From an uncultured Acetatifactor sp. (GTDB taxonomy: Bacteria > Bacillota > Clostridia > Lachnospirales > Lachnospiraceae), in the NCBI GenBank assembly GCA_910578215.1, contig CAJTPH010000008.1, forward strand, positions 27,312 to 87,914: 60,603 bases of DNA, in the 5' to 3' direction. Each line of letters opens with the position of its first letter. Position 1 is the first letter of the stretch. The position numbers and the translations under genes were made by a program. This document shows, in pieces, positions 17,216 through 26,607 of this stretch. Under the pieces are notes generated by a model. The model saw only the letters and a list, made by a program, of their open reading frames with translations, was not told the origin of the DNA and did not search any database.

Positions 17216-17671
17216 ATGAATAACATTTTTCTCAAACACCCTGAAAACGCCGTAAACTATCTGACTCCCGGCAGCCTGAAGCGGCTGCTGATCACCATGG
17301 GAATAAAGCTTGTGCTTGCCGTGGGGGGCATGCTTGCCATGCCCGTGGGCGACTACGCCGGCTTTTCAAGGGTGATTCTGATGCTTTTGCTCTTTGCCTT
17401 TGTCTACGACGTTTGCAGCCTGTACCAGACCTGTCTGCATGTTACCCAGAGCGTCCTGATGAGCTTTCTTCTGTTCCTTGTGCTGATCTTCGCAATCGGG
17501 TTCATATTCCAATACGGAGCCGCTCTTTTCACAGGCATATCCCCTTCCTCCGCCGCCGGCGAAAATATATTTATGAGCGTTATGACGTTGATTTTTCTGA
17601 TACCCTTCATCATCGATGCCGTACGCTTAATAAAAATGCTGTGTACCCGAAAAAAAGAAGCCGCGCGCTGA
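17216..17671 (+). CDS. Small integral membrane protein of unknown function
   Basis: A 151-residue protein. About four hydrophobic helices are visible (near 24-46, 49-65, 82-104 and 115-137), with a short cytoplasmic start and a basic end (CTRKKEAAR). It begins 7 bases after the Mrr-like gene on the same strand, so the two are likely co-transcribed and may act together. No catalytic motif or known family is recognisable. Its 3' end overlaps the terminator of the convergent hybrid kinase gene. Confidence 0.7.
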   Translation: MNNIFLKHPENAVNYLTPGSLKRLLITMGIKLVLAVGGMLAMPVGDYAGFSRVILMLLLFAFVYDVCSLYQTCLHVTQSVLMSFLLFLVLIFAIGFIFQYGAALFTGISPSSAAGENIFMSVMTLIFLIPFIIDAVRLIKMLCTRKKEAAR

Positions 17672-17687
17672 TCAGCGCGGCAGCTTC
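17650..17687 (-). terminator. Terminator of the hybrid kinase gene
   Basis: On the minus strand a GC-rich hairpin built on CGCGCTGATCAGCGCG is followed by TTTTTTT (17650-17656). It overlaps the 3' ends of both convergent genes. Confidence 0.75.
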
Positions 17688-20356
17688 TCCACCCAGTCCG
17701 TCATGATCTCCTCACACTTTTCCGTATCGATATCCGCAACGGCGTTTCTAAGCCTGTCAAAGCACTCCTTCTGCTCTCCCGCATAGGAATATTTGCCCAT
17801 CTTCAAGATAACCTCCTCCATGGCATCCATATCCAAAGCGGCCATGGCCTCCCCCAGCTGCTCAAAAAAGTCCTCTATTTGTTCCCTTCCGGCCTCACCC
17901 ACAGTCTGTTCCTTTTCCTGCTCCGGAAAGTAAGGGGCAAGGATCTCCTTATAGCGTATGTATTGTTCCAGCATTTTCGGAGTTGTCTGGTGAATCAGAA
18001 GCCCATCCCTGGCATTGCCCGCCGCCTCCATCTGCTCCGCGGCTGCCGCAAGCTCCATGGCGCCGATCTGCCTGGAGGAGCTCTTTAAGGCATGCACCTC
18101 TATGGTGTATTCCTTCCAGCGCTCCGTCTGCTCATATTCCCGGATCAGGGCATATTTCCTGTCAATGACACGATAATACTCCTTTAAAACCGCCCAGAAC
18201 AGGCTCTCGTTTCCCACAAGCTGCATTGCCGCCTGCACGTCCAGCCCCTCTATGGAGACGGACGCCTCATGCCTCTCCCCGTTCTTTCTTACGCCTGACT
18301 GCTTCAAGATCTTTTCCGGCGGCAGCCATTTTTTCAGCTTTGTCACAAGGGTCCTCATCTCAATGGGCTTTGTCACAAGATCGTTCATGCCCTCGCTGAT
18401 AAACATTTCCCTCACTCCGTCCACCGCGTTGGCAGTCAGGGCAATGATCGGAACCTGCCCGTTGTCCCCCAGCAGCCTTCGTATCACCCTGGTGGTCTCC
18501 ACGCCGTCCACATCCGGCATCATATGATCCATGAAAATAACGTCGTACCTTTTTTCCGATACCATATTGACCGCTTCCATTCCGCTGTTGGCGGTGTCGA
18601 TCCTCATGTTCAGTGGCTCCAGAAGCCCTCTTGCCACCGTCAGGTTCACCGCATTGTCATCCACAAGCAGAATATCCGCCTCGGGCGCAATAAAGTCAAA
18701 GTCCCGGGTCTCCGCCCGGCTTCCGTCCTCAAAAATGTCCTCTCCCTTGAAAACGCCCGCCAGGCTCAAGGCATACAGCGGCTTCTTGATAATCCTCACA
18801 TTGGGCAGGTCATAGGTGCGAGTGGAATAAAAGTTCACCAGCACCACGCCGGTTATCTCCGGATTATCCCCGAGAAACTCCTTAACCGTGTCGGTAAACA
18901 GCGGCTGCTCTACAAACAGATATCTGATACCCCTGCCTTTCACCTTGTGAAGATCCCTTTCGGACTCAAGACGGCTGTAATGCACATCAAACTTAAACAT
19001 ATCGTTTTCCATCTGCTGCGCCACATATTCATTCTTTACCAGGCCTGCCGCCGTGGTGGGCTCCGTCAGCTTTTCAATTGAGGGCGCGGCGTTCACTACC
19101 CTCTGGGGAACCATAAAGGAAAAGGTGCTGCCCTTCCCGTACACGCTGTCAACATGGATTTTGCCGCCCATGAGCGACAGAAGCTGCCTGCTGATCGCAA
19201 GCCCCAGGCCCGTTCCCTCCACATTGCGGTTACGCTTGCTGTCCACCTGCTGAAAGGATTTGAACAGCTTGCCCATGTCCTCCTTTTTAATTCCGCTTCC
19301 CGTATCGGCAACGGACACCCGCAGCTCGATCATATCCTCCGACGTCTGACGGAAATCCACCGCCAGAAGAACACGGCCCTCTTTTGTAAACTTGACGGCA
19401 TTGTTTGTAAGATTCACCAAAACCTGCTTGAGACGGATTATGTCGCCGTGAAGCTCGCGGGGCAGGCTGGGCGCCACATCCACAACCAGCTCCAGCTTTT
19501 TGTTTCCGATACGCGTCATTACGATATTCACCATATCGTTTATCAGAGACATAGGCTCATACTCAACCTCGCTGATATCCATCATGCCGGACTCTATCTT
19601 GGAGAAATCAAGTATATCGTTGATAATTGTAAGCAGCGTTTTTCCGGCGGTTTTGATCTGGTTGATGTACTCTCTCGCCGCCGGCGGAAGGTCCTCCCGC
19701 AGCGCCATCTCGGACATGCCGATGACGGCGTTCATGGGCGTGCGGATCTCATGGCTCATATTGGCGAGAAAATCCGACTTCATGTGAGACGCCTTCTTCA
19801 GCTCCAGGTTATTCAGATAATTATGATACTTTCCGGATGCGATCTCCGAAAATGCGTCCGCAATGGTATAGAGCGCCTTTGTGGCGCTGTCGATGGCGTT
19901 CATGTCCGCCACCCTGAGCCTGTGCGCCGCCTCCGCCAGCTCCTCCGGCTCCGCCCCGATCTCCTCCGCCACTCTGCGGATGTTTATATCCTGCATGGGC
20001 TCCGTCAGGACCTGACCGCCGATAACGCTCCCCACCACATGGCCTCCCACCATAATGGGAGCGGCAAAATCAAGGATTCCCGCATGACAGGAATACACGC
20101 AGGAGGACCTGGCCTCCTTCGCCGCCTCCGCGCCCATTCTGTCGCAGTTCTCGCAGCGCTTTCTCCCGGTCTCGCTGTTCCTGACAAATTTCTTACAGAA
20201 ATCCGAGAAATTGGACCCCCTTGTCACGGGAACGCCCTCGCTGTCCGTAGTCAGCGACGCCATTCCCGTCATCTGTGAAAAGGCATCCTGAATCTTCTGC
20301 AGGGTTTCCACGGCTATCAGATCCGTCAGTCTGATCTCCTCGTCCATAATCGTCAT
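17672..20356 (-). CDS. PocR-domain hybrid sensor histidine kinase (PocR-HisKA-HATPase-REC-HPt)
   Basis: An 894-residue cytoplasmic phosphorelay protein. The PocR sensory domain (about 10-180) has the Cys-rich CENCDRMG and CVYSCHAGILDFAAPIMVGG followed by GSVIGGQVL; PocR domains are thought to bind small hydrocarbon ligands. HisKA phosphoacceptor is His202 (NMSHEIRTPMN). HATPase boxes DTGSGI and GTGLGLAI are at about 351 and 381. A degenerate receiver spans about 440-540. The true receiver has Asp610 (FMDHMMPDVDG) and Lys663. The HPt domain carries His755 (VHALKSSSRQIG). It starts 7 bases after the response regulator stop, with AAGGAG upstream, so the two form one operon. Confidence 0.92.
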   Translation of the reverse strand: MTIMDEEIRLTDLIAVETLQKIQDAFSQMTGMASLTTDSEGVPVTRGSNFSDFCKKFVRNSETGRKRCENCDRMGAEAAKEARSSCVYSCHAGILDFAAPIMVGGHVVGSVIGGQVLTEPMQDINIRRVAEEIGAEPEELAEAAHRLRVADMNAIDSATKALYTIADAFSEIASGKYHNYLNNLELKKASHMKSDFLANMSHEIRTPMNAVIGMSEMALREDLPPAAREYINQIKTAGKTLLTIINDILDFSKIESGMMDISEVEYEPMSLINDMVNIVMTRIGNKKLELVVDVAPSLPRELHGDIIRLKQVLVNLTNNAVKFTKEGRVLLAVDFRQTSEDMIELRVSVADTGSGIKKEDMGKLFKSFQQVDSKRNRNVEGTGLGLAISRQLLSLMGGKIHVDSVYGKGSTFSFMVPQRVVNAAPSIEKLTEPTTAAGLVKNEYVAQQMENDMFKFDVHYSRLESERDLHKVKGRGIRYLFVEQPLFTDTVKEFLGDNPEITGVVLVNFYSTRTYDLPNVRIIKKPLYALSLAGVFKGEDIFEDGSRAETRDFDFIAPEADILLVDDNAVNLTVARGLLEPLNMRIDTANSGMEAVNMVSEKRYDVIFMDHMMPDVDGVETTRVIRRLLGDNGQVPIIALTANAVDGVREMFISEGMNDLVTKPIEMRTLVTKLKKWLPPEKILKQSGVRKNGERHEASVSIEGLDVQAAMQLVGNESLFWAVLKEYYRVIDRKYALIREYEQTERWKEYTIEVHALKSSSRQIGAMELAAAAEQMEAAGNARDGLLIHQTTPKMLEQYIRYKEILAPYFPEQEKEQTVGEAGREQIEDFFEQLGEAMAALDMDAMEEVILKMGKYSYAGEQKECFDRLRNAVADIDTEKCEEIMTDWVEKLPR

Positions 20357-20362
20357 GGCAGC

Positions 20363-21268
20363 TTACTCCTTCCCGGCCAGAATACCGTCAATAGACGCAA
20401 AAAGCCTTTCCGCATCGATGGGCTTCAAAAGATAGCCCTGGGGCTTCATCGCCAGAACCTCCTGAATCTTCTCCTTATCCGTAACGCCTGTCAAAAACAC
20501 CACCGGCAGATTCTTTATATGCTCGTCGGAACGTATCTTGCCAAGGACCGCCGGACCGTTCTCCCCCGGCATTTCATAATCCAGAAGCACCAGATCCGTC
20601 CTTCTGGTCTCCAGGAATTTCATCGCTACCTTGCCGCTGATTGCCGTGGCCACATCATATTTCTCCGACAAATAACCCTTGATAAGCTTCAGGACGCTGC
20701 TGTCGTCATCCACAATCAGGATATGCTTCCTGCGCTTTTCCTCCTGCGCCGTGCCTGCGGCAATGACAGCCGCAGCCGCCTCCATAAGCTCCTGCTCGCG
20801 CCTCTCCTTTTCCTGCGCCTCCCTTTCCTGCGCCTCTCTCTCCAGCGCCTTCCTTTCCTGTTCCTGCCACTCTCTTTCTTCCTGCTCCTGCTGTTCCCTG
20901 CGGGCATCCAGAAGCTTTACCACCGCTTTTTCTATCTTCCTCGTAGTCATCGGTCTCTGCAGCATGGTTACTTCCATGGCGGGAGCCGCCTTGGTAAACA
21001 TGTCGCACTCCTCCGGGTCGCCTATCACAATTATGGGAAGTCTCTGCCTGAATATGAGATTTTCCACATTGATGAGCTTCTTCATCTCGTCCGGGTTTTC
21101 CCTGAAAAGACAATATACAAACGCATCCGGCTGAAAGTATTTCATATGGTTTAATATATCGTCGTAACGTTCGGAGGTACTCATACATTCAAAGCTGAAG
21201 TCCATCTGTGTAAAAAATTCACTTATGACGGTCTTATTGTTTCCAGTGAGCAGTAATTTGTACTTCAT
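20363..21268 (-). CDS. Two-receiver response regulator with coiled-coil linker and no output domain
   Basis: A 301-residue protein. The ATG at 21268 has GGGGGA about 7 nt upstream. The N-terminal domain (1-120) resembles a receiver but has no clear phosphoacceptor; LLLTGNN opens it. A Glu/Arg/Gln-rich coiled coil follows (about 121-167). The C-terminal receiver (about 180-300) is canonical: VDDDSS, phosphoacceptor Asp230 (LLDYEMPGENG), LTG and LLKPID. With no DNA-binding domain it likely relays phosphate or docks a partner. It sits directly upstream of the hybrid kinase in the same operon. Confidence 0.87.
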   Translation of the reverse strand: MKYKLLLTGNNKTVISEFFTQMDFSFECMSTSERYDDILNHMKYFQPDAFVYCLFRENPDEMKKLINVENLIFRQRLPIIVIGDPEECDMFTKAAPAMEVTMLQRPMTTRKIEKAVVKLLDARREQQEQEEREWQEQERKALEREAQEREAQEKERREQELMEAAAAVIAAGTAQEEKRRKHILIVDDDSSVLKLIKGYLSEKYDVATAISGKVAMKFLETRRTDLVLLDYEMPGENGPAVLGKIRSDEHIKNLPVVFLTGVTDKEKIQEVLAMKPQGYLLKPIDAERLFASIDGILAGKE

Positions 21269-21465
21269 AAGCGTTCCCCCATTTTCCATGATTTTTATAC
21301 CCTTCATTCAACTCATTTCGACCCCGCAAAGCTCACAAAACCGCATATATACATCATTATGACCTTGTGGTGCCAAACAGCTGAACAGTTGCCATTCAGT
21401 AACGGTATCTGAAAATGCTTCTTACAAAAGTATCTCGTCCGGGATTCTATATGAATATTATACCA

Positions 21466-21503
21466 AAAAAATAAGAGCTGCGCAACTAATGTACGCAGCC
21501 CTT
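21466..21503 (-). terminator. Terminator of the VanZ-GH43 gene
   Basis: On the minus strand AGGGCTGCG / CGCAGCTCT forms a stem (one G-U pair), followed by TTATTTTTTT. It begins 2 bases after the GH43 stop at 21506. Confidence 0.75.
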
Positions 21504-21505
21504 TG

Positions 21506-24500
21506 TTACCTGCTTCCCCACACGGCAACGTTATCCCCCAGGGCGGTAAAGGTCATGACCACCTTTCTCTCATTCCCGTCGTCAAACAGCTGCTCGCTTG
21601 GCATCTTCAGGAACACGCCCCGGTAGGTAACGCCCTCTATGGTAATGCTCATATGGGGAGAATTTTTCTCGTAATCCCAGCTGCCGCTCAAATCTCCCGA
21701 CACGGCGCCGTCCCTGCCCAGCGTGATATGAACCGCCTGCACAATACCTCTGTACTCATTCCCGTACTTGCGGTAGTAATTGACTGGATCATGCAGGATA
21801 AACTCATATTCGCCGCACATCTCCTCCTCCGTATAACCCGTGGAGCTTATTGTCTCTCCCGCATACTCATAAGGCGCCGCCACAAGCCAGCCCTGGCTGT
21901 TGGCAAAAAGCTGCTGCACCCTGACCTCATGGGCCTCGGGGATGCCGTTTTTGCCGCCCGCGAAACGGCTGTGGTATACAAGGAAAATCCTCCCGTCCTC
22001 CGTCACATACGCCGAATTATGTCCCTGCGCCACACGTACCTCCCTGTTGCCCGTCCAGTCGTAGCTCCCCATCAGCCGCACGCCTCTCTTGACATAAAGG
22101 TTGTTCTGGGGCTTTTCATAAACCGCCGGATTACCCGCCTCGTCCACATAAGGACCGTTAATAGACTCCGAGCGGAACACTCTAATCTGGTAGCCTCCTG
22201 CCGCCGTCAGGCCGCCGTAGGACACAAACAGGTAATAATAACCTCCCGTGTGTATGATAAAGGGACCCTCCCCGGACACGCCCCAGCCTCCCGCGAGCTT
22301 GTGCCCGTAATAGGCGTCGGATGTGTTCTCCACTGTCTCGTATGTGGTATTGTAATCCCTCAGGCCCGTCTCCTCATCCAGCTTCAGCTGATAGATGCCC
22401 CCAAACCATGAGCCGTATGCCATCCACAGATTCCCCTCCTCATCATAGGTCAGGCAGGGGTCAATACAGTTTAATTTTGTATTGCTGGTGCTCTGATAGC
22501 GCGTCAGATCCGCTTCCTCCCCCAGCACGCGGTACACATCCGTGGCTTCCGCCGGATGCTTCGTACCCCTTCCAAAGCCGGAATACACCACGGGACCGCC
22601 GTATTCATAAGGGCCTTCTATGTTGTCCGCCGTCAGCATGACGATCACCGAATTCCAGTCGTCTCCGTTGACACTCATATAGAGACAGTATTTGCCCATC
22701 TTTTTATTGTAGATCACATCCGGCGCCCACAGATTCCCCCTGAGCTCCGGGTTGGAGGCCGTGCTGCACCAGCTCTCCCACTCCCTTCCGAAAAGCTCCG
22801 CGTAATCCGTGTTCACATTGGTCTTAAAGTACTCCCAGCTCATCAGGTCTGTTGTTTTTGCCCATGCCATATGGGAACCGAAAATATAATAGGTCCCGTT
22901 GTCATACACCACCGAAGGGTCATGGACGGTTACACGTTTCACCGGGACAGTGACGAACTCCTCCGGCTGCGCCCCCTTCCCGTCAGGCGTACCCTCTGCC
23001 TGTCCGTCTGCCGTTGTGCTGTTTTCCTCGATCCTCTCGTCTTCCCAACCTGCTCCGCTTCCCATTTCCTGTCCTCCGTTCTTATCCCTGACTGCCGGAA
23101 CAATAAAGCTGCATTCCTTTTCGTTTATAACCGCCTGAAACTCATACGCCGGCTGATAAAAGCCCTTTGAATCCATACAATAGGAAATCCCCGCCTCTCC
23201 TATTTCTCCCTTTAAAATCATGCCGGAGGAAAAGATGCTGTTGGCAAATTCCCCTGCGCAAAGCTTTGCATATGCCTCCGATTCGGAGATCACCTCAAAA
23301 TATTTATAGGGCTTACATGCCAGGACGCCGTTATTAATTTTGGCCATTCTGCCGCCTTCATAGTAAACGCAGCTCAATACTCCGTCGTAAAATACGCCTT
23401 CCTCCAAATGCTGCTTCAGGGAAAAGGCATAAGCGCCCCCTCCTCTGTCTTCAAAGGATGCCGCCTCCGGCAGGCTGATCCCATAGCCCTTTAAGGCCTC
23501 CCTGACCTCGGACTCCGGGGCGTTCTCTGCCTTAACCGCTTCGGCGCCGCCCTGGGACTCCTTCTCCGAAAACAGTAAATCGAAATCGGTGAAGACATAT
23601 GTACCGCCCGCATATTTTATCTCCATACAGTAATTCCTGCCCAGACCGTAGCAGAACACCATATTTTCATAGGCGTCCGTAGGGCCCCTGTCAAGCTCCT
23701 GCCCGATCCCCGCAAAAAAGTCCGCCGCCTGCTGCTCCGCCTCATTCTTTGTCTTTATCCCAATCTGATAGACGGGAAGCCGCCGCGTTTCCTGGCTGTA
23801 GGTCTCGCCGGAAGAAAAATCCAAAAGCTCCGCATTATACGCCACAATGCACTCCTCCTGCAGATTACCCAGCTCCTGACCCCTGTACGCAAGAAACAGG
23901 ATGCCAAAGGCAGCCAGAATGCTTATCAGCGGCAGCTGCAGAAGAAGCGTCTGCCACACAGGCGTCTTTTTCGTCCCCCCAGGGAAAGAGGTCTTGGCAG
24001 ACCTGACGCGCGAAACACCCCCTCGCACAATGGCATAAAATCCGTAGCCGATCATGGTCCCCAGAAGGTTGTTAAAAATATCGTCCATCTCCACCACACC
24101 CCTGCGCAGGGTAAGCTGTGCCAGCTCGATCAAAACCGTGAGCAGAAAGCCCGCAAGCCAGGTTTTCCAAAAGCGCCCAAGTCTCCTGATACCCAAAGGC
24201 AGCAGGAAGCCGAAGGGCACAAACATAAGAATATTCAGAGCCAGATTTCTCCACAGTATTCCCGAGAAGCTCCTCCACGCTTCCCGATAAGAATAAAAAA
24301 GCGGAATCACCTTTCCGCCTCCCATATAGCTGCTCCGGTCCAGCAGTGTGGCGCTGAGAACCACAAAAAGATAGCACCCAAATACCGCCGCCCACAGAAC
24401 CTTCCCCTTTGTCAGCCTCCGCTTTCCCTTCATCAGTTTCTTATAAATCAGGAAATATCCGATACAGAACAGGACCAGCGCCCCCACCGCCGCAAGCCCT

Positions 24501-24550
24501 CCCTGCAGCAAATATCTTTTCAGCATCTCTACAATACCCTCAAACTGCAT
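21506..24550 (-). CDS. Membrane-anchored GH43 arabinanase with an N-terminal VanZ domain
   Basis: A 1014-residue protein. The ATG at 24550 has AAGGGGG 5-6 nt upstream, excluding the longer frame to 24682. Residues about 15-180 form a multi-helix VanZ domain (NILMFVPFGFLLP and ELAQLTLRRGVVEMDDIFNN). A further TM helix (about 200-222) leads to an extracellular segment (about 225-490) resembling PepSY/YycI-like modules (DSKGFYQPAYEFQ). A polar linker precedes the GH43 five-bladed propeller from about 535. The catalytic trio fits Asp544 (VHDPSVV), Asp697 (CIDPCLTYDEEGN) and Glu761 (SGEGPFII). A C-terminal beta domain (about 930-1014) is as in endo-1,5-arabinanases. Hydrolysis of arabinan at the cell surface is likely. 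The VanZ fusion is unusual. Confidence 0.88.
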   Translation of the reverse strand: MQFEGIVEMLKRYLLQGGLAAVGALVLFCIGYFLIYKKLMKGKRRLTKGKVLWAAVFGCYLFVVLSATLLDRSSYMGGGKVIPLFYSYREAWRSFSGILWRNLALNILMFVPFGFLLPLGIRRLGRFWKTWLAGFLLTVLIELAQLTLRRGVVEMDDIFNNLLGTMIGYGFYAIVRGGVSRVRSAKTSFPGGTKKTPVWQTLLLQLPLISILAAFGILFLAYRGQELGNLQEECIVAYNAELLDFSSGETYSQETRRLPVYQIGIKTKNEAEQQAADFFAGIGQELDRGPTDAYENMVFCYGLGRNYCMEIKYAGGTYVFTDFDLLFSEKESQGGAEAVKAENAPESEVREALKGYGISLPEAASFEDRGGGAYAFSLKQHLEEGVFYDGVLSCVYYEGGRMAKINNGVLACKPYKYFEVISESEAYAKLCAGEFANSIFSSGMILKGEIGEAGISYCMDSKGFYQPAYEFQAVINEKECSFIVPAVRDKNGGQEMGSGAGWEDERIEENSTTADGQAEGTPDGKGAQPEEFVTVPVKRVTVHDPSVVYDNGTYYIFGSHMAWAKTTDLMSWEYFKTNVNTDYAELFGREWESWCSTASNPELRGNLWAPDVIYNKKMGKYCLYMSVNGDDWNSVIVMLTADNIEGPYEYGGPVVYSGFGRGTKHPAEATDVYRVLGEEADLTRYQSTSNTKLNCIDPCLTYDEEGNLWMAYGSWFGGIYQLKLDEETGLRDYNTTYETVENTSDAYYGHKLAGGWGVSGEGPFIIHTGGYYYLFVSYGGLTAAGGYQIRVFRSESINGPYVDEAGNPAVYEKPQNNLYVKRGVRLMGSYDWTGNREVRVAQGHNSAYVTEDGRIFLVYHSRFAGGKNGIPEAHEVRVQQLFANSQGWLVAAPYEYAGETISSTGYTEEEMCGEYEFILHDPVNYYRKYGNEYRGIVQAVHITLGRDGAVSGDLSGSWDYEKNSPHMSITIEGVTYRGVFLKMPSEQLFDDGNERKVVMTFTALGDNVAVWGSR

Positions 24551-24692
24551 ACATAGCCCCCTTACCCTTACCATTAAACCGATTTTGTCATCTAAGCCTT
24601 GACCCTTCCCGGAATACGCGCAGGCCCCTCCAGGTACAGCGCCCTGCAAAAACAGCGCCTGCCGACATTTTCCTTTATACACCCGTGTGCAT

Positions 24693-24735
24693 AAAAAACG
24701 GGAACAGTACGCAAAGCTGACGCATACTGCTCCCT
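24693..24735 (-). terminator. Terminator of the TetR-ABC operon
   Basis: On the minus strand GGGAGCAGTATGCG pairs with CGTACTGTTCCC, followed by TTTTTT (24693-24698). It lies about 100 bases after the permease stop at 24833. The 282-base gap 24551-24832 holds nothing else I can support. Confidence 0.7.
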
Positions 24736-24832
24736 GCTCATCTATTACCGCAATGTTTTTATCTTGGGTGCCCTGCCCGTCTTTGTTTCAGTGTAACATC
24801 ATCCCTGCAAAAAAGCAAGATTCAAAAGGGCC

Positions 24833-25618
24833 TCAGGCAATGTCCTTCCCGCCGTATCTCCAAAACGCCGCGGCAATCCCAAGGGCGGCAAAAATCATTC
24901 CCGCCGCCAGATACCTGCCGTCGATGGCGCTTTCCGTGATAATGTCCGCACCCTCCGTATATCCGAAGGGCGTAATAAATTTGAGGAATTTTGTCTCCTG
25001 AACTAAATTGGCAATAATATTCATAAAATAAAAGGCGGCGGCGAGACCGATGCCAATTCCCGGACCTCCCCGTTTTAAAAACGCCGAGATACCGAACGTA
25101 ACGGCCGCCGTCTCGATCTGCAGTAAAAAATAAGCCAAAAGCAGCAGCGCAAGCGTCTTTACAGGCGCCTCCTCTCCGATTGCCAGCACGGACAGCGCCG
25201 TAACACAGACAGCCACAGCGTTTAAAACAATAATCTGCACAATTACCGCGCACAGCTTCCCCGCTATAATCCGATATCTTGACACAGGATGCGTCAGCAG
25301 AAACTCCGCCGTGTGCTCCTTCTCCTCCTTTGCCAGAGCGGAAATACCCAGAAGCGCCGCAAAGAACGCTCCGCCCAGCCCCAGAACATTGCCGCACTCC
25401 ACGCCGAAAAAGCCGATAAATTCCCCGAAATTTATCCTGTCCATGCCGAAAGCCTCCGAAAAGCCTCCCATCTCCGCAAACATTCCGCCCACATCCCCCA
25501 TCTGAACAGACATCTCCGGATAGATCAGCACACAGATGCCCAAAATAAAAGAAATTGCCCCCGCCCAGATCAGCAGGGCGGTTCTCCCCCGCCTTAATTC
25601 ATGCATAAATATCGTCAT
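24833..25618 (-). CDS. ABC-2-type transporter permease
   Basis: A 261-residue membrane protein with six hydrophobic segments (first at about 13-32, last at about 238-252). A large loop lies between TM1 and TM2, as in ABC2_membrane_2/3 permeases. The conserved KEEKEHTAEFLLTHPVSR, the cytoplasmic coupling-helix motif of this family, is present. It begins in an ATGA overlap with the ATPase gene and ends the TetR-ATPase-permease operon. Export of a drug, lipid or peptide is likely; no substrate can be named. Confidence 0.87.
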   Translation of the reverse strand: MTIFMHELRRGRTALLIWAGAISFILGICVLIYPEMSVQMGDVGGMFAEMGGFSEAFGMDRINFGEFIGFFGVECGNVLGLGGAFFAALLGISALAKEEKEHTAEFLLTHPVSRYRIIAGKLCAVIVQIIVLNAVAVCVTALSVLAIGEEAPVKTLALLLLAYFLLQIETAAVTFGISAFLKRGGPGIGIGLAAAFYFMNIIANLVQETKFLKFITPFGYTEGADIITESAIDGRYLAAGMIFAALGIAAAFWRYGGKDIA

Positions 25619-26607
25619 TGGCCGTTTCCTCCCTCATAGTAATGCATAAAAATCTCCTCCAGGTCAGGCTCTGCGATCGTAATATCCGCAAGCGAAAGCT
25701 CCGACAAGGCTTTCAGCAGGAGGGACGGCTCCCCGCTGTAGAAAAAGCTCACGGCGTCCCCAGCAGCATCCATATTCCTTATCATCCCCGGCGCATCCGT
25801 TCCGTCGTCCGTCCGCCCAAGGCATGTTTTCAAGCGCTCCGCCTGCTCCCGAAGGGACACATCCCCCTTACATCTGAGCGTCACTCTCTTTGCATCCGCA
25901 TGCCCCAGCTTTTCCACGCTGTCGCAGGCCATCAGTCTTCCCTCCCTGATGACGGCGGCATGTCTGCAATACCGCTGAACCTCCGAGAGAATGTGTGAGG
26001 ACAGAAAGACCGTCGCTCCCTCCTCGTTCCGCTCCTGCAGCAGGGCGTAAAACTCCCTTTGCATCAGCGGATCAAGCCCGCTGGTAGGCTCATCCATAAT
26101 ATACAGCTTCGGCCTGTGCTGCATGGCGCAGACAATGCCCACCTTTTTGCGGTTCCCCAGAGAAAGCTCGTCCGCCCTCCGGGAAGTATCCAGCTCCAGA
26201 CGGCGGCACAGCTCCTCCGCCTCCGCGGAGCAGTCCTTCTTACGCAGCTCGGCGGAAAGCCGCAGCACATCTCTCACCCGCATCCCCTGATAGACGAAGG
26301 GCTCCGACGGCAGGTAACCGATCTGCGCCAGAAGCGACGTTCTGTCCTGCCGGATATCCTGCCCGAAAATCTCCGCCCGGCCCTCCGTAGCGGAAATCAG
26401 CCCCAGGAGAATGCGGATCGTGGTGCTCTTGCCTGCGCCGTTGGGACCGATAAAGCCGAAAAAATCGCCCTCCTCCACGGAAAGGCTGACATCCTCGATA
26501 CCCCGGACCGCCCCATGCTCCTTCCCGTAATTTTGCCTGCCTCCATGACTTTGCTTTCGGACCGCCCCGTAATACTTTGTCAAATCATGCGTCGCTATCG
26601 CTTTCAT
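25615..26607 (-). CDS. ABC transporter ATP-binding protein
   Basis: A 330-residue ATPase. Walker A GPNGAGKST, signature LSLGNRKK (a common variant in ABC-2 exporters), Walker B LYIMDEPTSGLDP and the H-loop LSSHILSE are all present. A C-terminal extension of about 90 residues is typical of this class. An oddity is about 18 extra residues near the N-terminus, between TKYYGAVR and HGAVRGIEDV, with a repeated GAVR; this looks like a small internal duplication. It overlaps its neighbours by ATGA-type junctions on both sides, so it should be made in step with the TetR regulator and the permease. Confidence 0.9.
   Translation of the reverse strand: MKAIATHDLTKYYGAVRKQSHGGRQNYGKEHGAVRGIEDVSLSVEEGDFFGFIGPNGAGKSTTIRILLGLISATEGRAEIFGQDIRQDRTSLLAQIGYLPSEPFVYQGMRVRDVLRLSAELRKKDCSAEAEELCRRLELDTSRRADELSLGNRKKVGIVCAMQHRPKLYIMDEPTSGLDPLMQREFYALLQERNEEGATVFLSSHILSEVQRYCRHAAVIREGRLMACDSVEKLGHADAKRVTLRCKGDVSLREQAERLKTCLGRTDDGTDAPGMIRNMDAAGDAVSFFYSGEPSLLLKALSELSLADITIAEPDLEEIFMHYYEGGNGQ

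Noticed and set aside
21466..21503. MITE-like end (GGGCTGCG...CGCAGCTC)
   Set aside because: A compact hairpin with a T-run right after a stop codon; a terminator explains it.
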